The notes beneath the pieces were generated by a model. It ran no database searches, was not told the origin of the DNA, and saw only the letters and a program-made list of their open reading frames with translations. The position numbers were made by a program, and so were the translations under genes. A stretch of DNA of 32,172 nt from a virus, in the IMG/VR virus record IMGVR_UViG_3300031227_000243, positions 1 to 32,172 of that record; one strand, 5' to 3'. This document shows, piece by piece, positions 29,516 through 32,172 of the stretch (within the stretch, counting starts at the first letter, position 1; each line of letters begins with the position of its first letter).

Positions 29516-29826
29516 TCCTCGGTGAAATCTTCTTTGCTAATCGTTTTCGGTTGATAGACTACAAAGTCATTCCAAAAATAACCCCCCGCCTTATATCTTC
29601 CCAACTTTGACTTCGCCCCACACTTAGGACATTTATAACTAACATAAGTAAAAGTCCCCTCATCTGTCGTTGATTTGTTGGTAGTAAAGTAAAAGCCCTC
29701 TTGATTACCACAAACACAAACCTTTCTGGGATTGGCTAAGACTATTGCCTTGTGGAGAGTTTCCATCTCCTGCTGTTCCTCTATCTCTAAAGTAATTCTA
29801 TCGCCTAATTTTACAGTTGCTTTCAT
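29506..29826 (-). CDS. Zinc-ribbon protein of phage type
   Basis: 106 residues from ATG 29826 (GGGGGTGG ribosome site, ATGA overlap with the previous gene). 'ITLEIEEQQEMETLHKAIVL', then 'NPRKVCVCGNQEGFYFTTNK' and 'YVSYKCPKCGAKSKLGRYKAGGYFW': two CxxC/CxC knuckles with a basic, aromatic surface, suggesting nucleic-acid binding. Similar small proteins are common near single-strand-binding genes of phages (general recollection, not checked). Confidence 0.7.
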   Translation of the reverse strand: MKATVKLGDRITLEIEEQQEMETLHKAIVLANPRKVCVCGNQEGFYFTTNKSTTDEGTFTYVSYKCPKCGAKSKLGRYKAGGYFWNDFVVYQPKTISKEDFTEEKA

Positions 29827-30080
29827 TTTTCCACCCCCTTTAGTGGCGTTTTGATAACTGTTTTGAAAAAGTTCTGATATTGGCGGGTCTGTATCCAAGC
29901 CGCATCAATGCTTCCTGACTGGATTGCTAACTGTTGGTTAACCACATCCCACGCTTCCTGTCTGTTTATTTTCTCGCCTTCCTTGACTTCGACAACAATA
30001 GTGTGGCCGACGGTAATGTTGCTAAAGTTCGGCAAGCCTACTTTGAATTGCTTGGAAAATGTCTCTTGGATTATTTTCAT
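29823..30080 (-). CDS. Small beta-strand protein of unknown function
   Basis: 85 residues from ATG 30080. 'FSKQFKVGLPNFSNITVGHTIVVEVKEGEKINRQEAWDVVNQQLAIQ' looks like a small beta-sheet plus one helix. The compact layout and the coupling to a zinc-ribbon gene suggest a DNA-metabolism helper. The ATG overlaps the preceding stop (TAATATG context). No family named. Confidence 0.65.
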   Translation of the reverse strand: MKIIQETFSKQFKVGLPNFSNITVGHTIVVEVKEGEKINRQEAWDVVNQQLAIQSGSIDAAWIQTRQYQNFFKTVIKTPLKGVEK

Positions 30081-30081
30081 A

Positions 30082-30264
30082 TTAGTCGCTAAGTGTAATT
30101 CCACAACCAAGGCACTCAACCATTATGTTGTAATCGCTGTTGCCGTTTGGTTCGTGCCATATTCTCAAGGGCTGTCCGCATTTAGGACAAGAATTTTCTT
30201 TAATTAGTTCTTGCGGGGTTTGGTCAAAATCAAACCCGCTTAGTCTTATTAGTGTGTTAGTCAT
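30082..30264 (-). CDS. Small zinc-ribbon protein
   Basis: 60 residues. 'CPKCGQPLRIWHE' and 'VECLGCGITLSD': two CxxC knuckles 22 residues apart, a classic zinc ribbon. Preceded by 'SGFDFDQTPQELIKEN'. ATGA overlap with the KOW-like gene before it. Probably binds nucleic acid or partner proteins. Confidence 0.7.
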   Translation of the reverse strand: MTNTLIRLSGFDFDQTPQELIKENSCPKCGQPLRIWHEPNGNSDYNIMVECLGCGITLSD

Positions 30265-30668
30265 GTTAGTTTCTTTAAACGAAAACTCGTTGCCACTCCA
30301 TACACATCCTTCACCTCATACACCTCTATTGATTCAAAAACAATATCATCATCTTCACGAGCTTCCTTGAGCCATTTATTAAGGGCTGTCTTTGAGACAA
30401 ACTTTTTGGTTGGGTCGCCATCTTCTTCGTCATAGATAGCAATGAATTTGACTGGTTTGGGCTTACTGGGGCGACCTCTTGTTACGACAGATAGCTCTTC
30501 TTCCTTCCAATCACTCTCTTTACCATCTCCAAACAGAACATCATAGGGGTATGTGATGTGTTTAATAACCCCTGTTACTTTCCCAACCTGACCAATGTAT
30601 TTATCATAAACCCCAAGGCCAGAGTTATTCTCGATGACTTTTACTTTATCTCCTTCTTTGTATTTCAT
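30261..30668 (-). CDS. KOW/SH3-like small protein
   Basis: 135 residues from ATG 30668, which overlaps the preceding stop by ATGA. 'YKEGDKVKVIENNSGLGVYDKYIGQVGKVTGVI' with 'YDVLFGDGKESDWKEEEL' has the KOW/SH3 barrel pattern (GDKVKV---G-VGKV). The C-terminal part has 'VSKTALNKWLKEAREDDDIV' and beta strands. A nucleic-acid or ribosome-binding role is possible. Longer in-frame starts exist but lack the coupling. Confidence 0.7.
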   Translation of the reverse strand: MKYKEGDKVKVIENNSGLGVYDKYIGQVGKVTGVIKHITYPYDVLFGDGKESDWKEEELSVVTRGRPSKPKPVKFIAIYDEEDGDPTKKFVSKTALNKWLKEAREDDDIVFESIEVYEVKDVYGVATSFRLKKLT

Positions 30669-30838
30669 GTTTTCAAAAACCTTATAAGCGCTCCCCAAGC
30701 CTGTTTCTTTAAGGTAGCCACTGGCTTCATCGGCAAAATATCATTATCTATCTTTTCCCAAATGGTCAACCGCCCCGTTTCCTTGTCGAGTTGGAATACC
30801 CATTTAGTGAGTGCTTTTTGTTTAGAATGGTTCATCAT
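30665..30838 (-). CDS. 57-residue protein of unknown function
   Basis: MMNHSKQKALTKWVFQLDKE, then TGRLTIWEKIDNDILPMKPV and a helix. Starts at ATGATG inside the end of the previous gene (17-nt overlap) and ends in an ATGA overlap with the KOW-like gene. Coupling on both sides supports it. No motif. Confidence 0.6.
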   Translation of the reverse strand: MMNHSKQKALTKWVFQLDKETGRLTIWEKIDNDILPMKPVATLKKQAWGALIRFLKT

Positions 30839-30989
30839 TTTCCATAGCTTTCATAATCTCAGGGTCAATGTTGCTAAAGTCAGAGGGAGTGTCGGTAACG
30901 TCGGGGTAGAAAGGGGGGCGGATGTTCGCCATCGCGTCCTCAAAGGAGATAAGATTTTTTAGGGTTAAAACGCCTGTTTGTTTGTTCAT
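30822..30989 (-). CDS. 55-residue acidic protein with leaderless start
   Basis: MNKQTGVLTLKNLISFEDAM, then ANIRPPFYPDVTDTPSDFSN and an acidic end (MENDEPF). The ATG lies exactly 7 nt after a TAAGAT -10 box, so the mRNA should begin at or one base before the ATG. No ribosome site is present. Unknown function. Confidence 0.65.
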   Translation of the reverse strand: MNKQTGVLTLKNLISFEDAMANIRPPFYPDVTDTPSDFSNIDPEIMKAMENDEPF

Positions 30990-30996
30990 TATCACT

Positions 30997-31025
30997 ATCT
31001 TACACTACTTGTCAGCGTTTGTCAA
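30997..31025 (-). promoter_or_regulatory. Promoter for a leaderless mRNA
   Basis: TTGACA (31025-31020), 17-nt spacer, TAAGAT (31002-30997), then AGTGATA and ATG 30989. TGACAA repeats 10 nt apart in the -35/spacer, as at 31641-31669. The -35 is in the end of the upstream gene. Confidence 0.8.
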
Positions 31026-31266
31026 ATGGCAAATTTAGTTTCTCTTTAGTTCCTTGCCAAAGAGCATCGCAAAGTTCATCATTTTTTGCCATTGAACCAT
31101 CACGTTTCCAAATTGATATATCCCATTTATCTCCCAAAAACTCTATCATCTGGCCGATAGAGAGTGTTAAAAAATCATATTTCTTCTCTGTGCACCATTT
31201 ATCTAATTTTCCTCTCCCCTTATCGCTCAACTCGTATAGTTGTTTTACCGTTATATGTTGCTTCAT
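31012..31266 (-). CDS. Small phage protein of unknown function
   Basis: 84 residues. 'ITVKQLYELSDKGRGKLDKWCTEKKYDFLTLSIGQMIEFLGDKWDISIWKRDGS' and 'ELCDALWQGTKEKL': helices typical of small accessory phage proteins. Reads directly after the HTH gene with an ATGA overlap, so it may be its partner. No family named with confidence. Confidence 0.65.
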   Translation of the reverse strand: MKQHITVKQLYELSDKGRGKLDKWCTEKKYDFLTLSIGQMIEFLGDKWDISIWKRDGSMAKNDELCDALWQGTKEKLNLPFDKR

Positions 31267-31448
31267 TTCTTTAATGAATTAGCATTGCGTATAAATGTAG
31301 GTATAGAGAAGATGCTAATCGCCCAGCCGCCGTTTTTCCCTACCTTAGCGGCATCAAAGCGGCCATCAGCAATTCTTTCATAAACATTCGGACGGGAAAT
31401 ATTAAGGAGTTTCATTACCTCTTGCGTGGTATAGTAGGTTCTTTTCAT
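31263..31448 (-). CDS. Excisionase/MerR-type helix-turn-helix protein
   Basis: 61 residues from ATG 31448 (ATGA overlap). 'YYTTQEVMKLLNISRPNVYERIADGRFDAAKVGKNGGWAISIFSI' fits the HTH_17 pattern: T-x-E-(V/A)-x-x-L-L-x-(I/V)-S, then a recognition helix, then a wing (R-F-x-A-x-K-V). Such proteins act in excision or as small regulators. Likely a DNA-binding regulator here. Confidence 0.75.
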   Translation of the reverse strand: MKRTYYTTQEVMKLLNISRPNVYERIADGRFDAAKVGKNGGWAISIFSIPTFIRNANSLKK

Positions 31449-31633
31449 CTTATGGGAGTACATCTAATAATTTCATCTCCTATTTTTAGTGCTATACGCC
31501 CATTTTTACGAACCCTGAAGTCTCCCCAGTCTTTAGTTTTTATAATCTTAGTCTGTAACTCCGTTGCCTCTAAAAGCTCAGTATAAGGCCAAGCCCTATC
31601 AATCCCCTCGCCGACATAATGAAACATTTTCAT
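31445..31633 (-). CDS. 62-residue protein, leaderless start
   Basis: MKMFHYVGEGIDRAWPYTEL, then 'QTKIIKTKDWGDFRVRKNGRIALKIGDEIIRC', beta-strand-rich. The start at ATG 31633 is set by the promoter directly upstream: TAAGAT ends 7 nt before it. A longer in-frame start (31684) is unlikely, as it would lie upstream of the -10. First gene of the HTH operon. Function unknown. Confidence 0.65.
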   Translation of the reverse strand: MKMFHYVGEGIDRAWPYTELLEATELQTKIIKTKDWGDFRVRKNGRIALKIGDEIIRCTPIR

Positions 31634-31640
31634 TACCCCC

Positions 31641-31669
31641 ATCTTACACCCTTTGTCAAGTCTTGTCAA
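31641..31669 (-). promoter_or_regulatory. Promoter for a leaderless mRNA, with direct repeats
   Basis: TTGACA (31669-31664), 17-nt spacer, TAAGAT (31646-31641), then GGGGGTA and ATG 31633. A second TTGACA lies at 31659-31654, 10 nt downstream (one helical turn), as an operator-like direct repeat. Confidence 0.8.
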
Positions 31670-31676
31670 GTCATCA

Positions 31677-31844
31677 TCATCCAAACAACCTCTGTGCCGT
31701 CTCCACAGCCTTATCCTCTTTATTCTTATCTCTGTTAAAACATCGGGCTCGCCGGATTATAATTTGTTGGTCAACTCCTCTGTCCGCCACCTTATACTTT
31801 TGGCGAAGCGAATTTAGTTTGGCTTCTGGATTTGTTAAAGACAT
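31677..31844 (-). CDS. 55-residue basic protein of unknown function
   Basis: MSLTNPEAKLNSLRQKYKVA, then 'DRGVDQQIIIRRARCFNRDKNKEDKAVETAQRLFG'. Basic and helical, one Cys. The start is 2 nt after the preceding stop with no strong ribosome site, so coupled translation is likely. Ends just before the leaderless promoter. Confidence 0.6.
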   Translation of the reverse strand: MSLTNPEAKLNSLRQKYKVADRGVDQQIIIRRARCFNRDKNKEDKAVETAQRLFG

Positions 31845-31846
31845 AA

Positions 31847-32059
31847 TTAAAATAGTTTCGGTTGACGTTTCTTATTTAAAATAGCCTGTGCTTTTTTTGA
31901 AAGTCTTGTTGGAATATCCAAATCCTTAACTTTTTTAGTATGTACCCATCCGTGAATCTTACAATAGCCCTTTAAGAACATAGTATCATTAATTCCCGAG
32001 ACATAGTGTAATTTATCTAATTTACAGCCGCATCTCGAACAATTAAAGGTTATTTTCAT
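31847..32059 (-). CDS. Small zinc-binding protein
   Basis: 70 residues. 'FNCSRCGCKLDKLHYVSG' and 'GYCKIHGWVHTKKV': CxxCxC, then C and His residues, an odd zinc-finger pattern. Basic C-terminal half (RLSKKAQAILNKKRQPKLF). A clear GGGGAGAGGTGA ribosome site is present. Possible nucleic-acid-binding accessory protein. Confidence 0.65.
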   Translation of the reverse strand: MKITFNCSRCGCKLDKLHYVSGINDTMFLKGYCKIHGWVHTKKVKDLDIPTRLSKKAQAILNKKRQPKLF

Positions 32060-32087
32060 TTTGAGTCACCTCTCCCCTAACCCCAGT

Positions 32088-32172
32088 TTAACCTATATCA
32101 GGAGGCAAGATTGCATTCCGATGTCCAAATAGGGTTTCTCTCCCTCTCTTATTGAATATTCGGTGCTGTTTT
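32088..32172 (-). CDS. Partial gene end at the window edge, frame undecided
   Basis: Two minus-strand frames are open to the edge. One stops at TAA 32088 (...GHRNAILPPDIG), the other at TAG 32093 (...YLDIGMQSCLLI). The strong ribosome site of the next gene begins about 15 nt later, so a gene does end here, but the frame cannot be decided from 80 nt. Confidence 0.35.
   Translation of the reverse strand, partial: KQHRIFNKRGRETLFGHRNAILPPDIG

Noticed and set aside
31263-31448. Proof of temperate lifestyle from the excisionase-like protein
   Set aside because: HTH_17 proteins also serve as general regulators, and no integrase or attachment site is visible in the window.
1-32172. Many plus-strand open frames of 60-170 codons
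   Set aside because: Each lies opposite a better-supported minus-strand gene, lacks ribosome sites and has no recognisable motif. They are antisense shadows.
1-32172. Stop-codon reassignment (TGA or TAG recoding)
   Set aside because: TGA, TAA and TAG all end genes at sensible places, often inside conserved overlaps, and no key domain is interrupted.

Overview
The window looks like part of a short-tailed (podovirus-type) bacteriophage genome or prophage. Every protein gene I accept lies on the minus strand, so the biological 5' end is the right edge. Evidence for a phage: adjacent small and large terminase genes, a portal protein, an acidic scaffold-like protein, a capsid protein resembling the N4-gp56 family, a nozzle-like protein with a beta-sandwich insert, and a repeat-bearing fibre-type protein. 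Consensus sigma-70 boxes, GGAG-type ribosome sites and TGA used as a stop point to a bacterial host with the standard code. The host itself cannot be named from the sequence. No integrase, polymerase, helicase or tRNA is visible, so lifestyle and replication stay open.

Right part (32172-22800): about 35 small, tightly coupled genes, many below 60 codons. They include zinc-ribbon proteins, an excisionase/MerR-type HTH protein, a KOW/SH3-like protein, an RlpA-like cell-wall protein followed by three membrane microproteins, a PD-(D/E)XK nuclease of Hjc type and a small HETAH metallopeptidase-like protein. Two promoters here appear to make leaderless mRNAs. Between 29.4 and 25.8 kb, and again at 23.66 kb, a short stop/start cassette recurs at gene junctions and is read in different frames. 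At 25.19-25.55 kb the gene array is interrupted by a 52-codon ORF, a palindrome and a compact structured element that ends in a plus-strand terminator.

Middle part (22800-15870): packaging and head genes in the order small terminase, large terminase, two overlapping paralogous small genes, portal, two small genes, scaffold, major capsid protein and two small genes. Next (15807-8542), behind its own promoter, comes an eleven-gene surface-sugar operon: epimerase, split transketolase, nucleotidyltransferase, two methyltransferases, a zinc protein, a LicD-like protein and three glycosyltransferases. It sits between the head and tail genes.

Left part (8422-1): a glycine-rich virion protein, a 1176-residue probable internal virion protein, a connector-like protein, the nozzle-like protein and the fibre, which is cut by the window edge.

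The most striking feature is a regulatory cassette found in front of four virion genes (starts at 20799, 8422, 3636 and 832). Each has a strong promoter whose -35 box lies in or just after the end of the preceding gene, then a small hairpin, then an intrinsic-terminator hairpin whose U-tract runs almost into the start codon. Two copies show compensatory base changes in both stems, so the fold itself appears to be under selection. This may be an undescribed attenuation or small-RNA system controlling late genes. A second unusual system is the frame-independent gene-junction cassette of the small-gene block.
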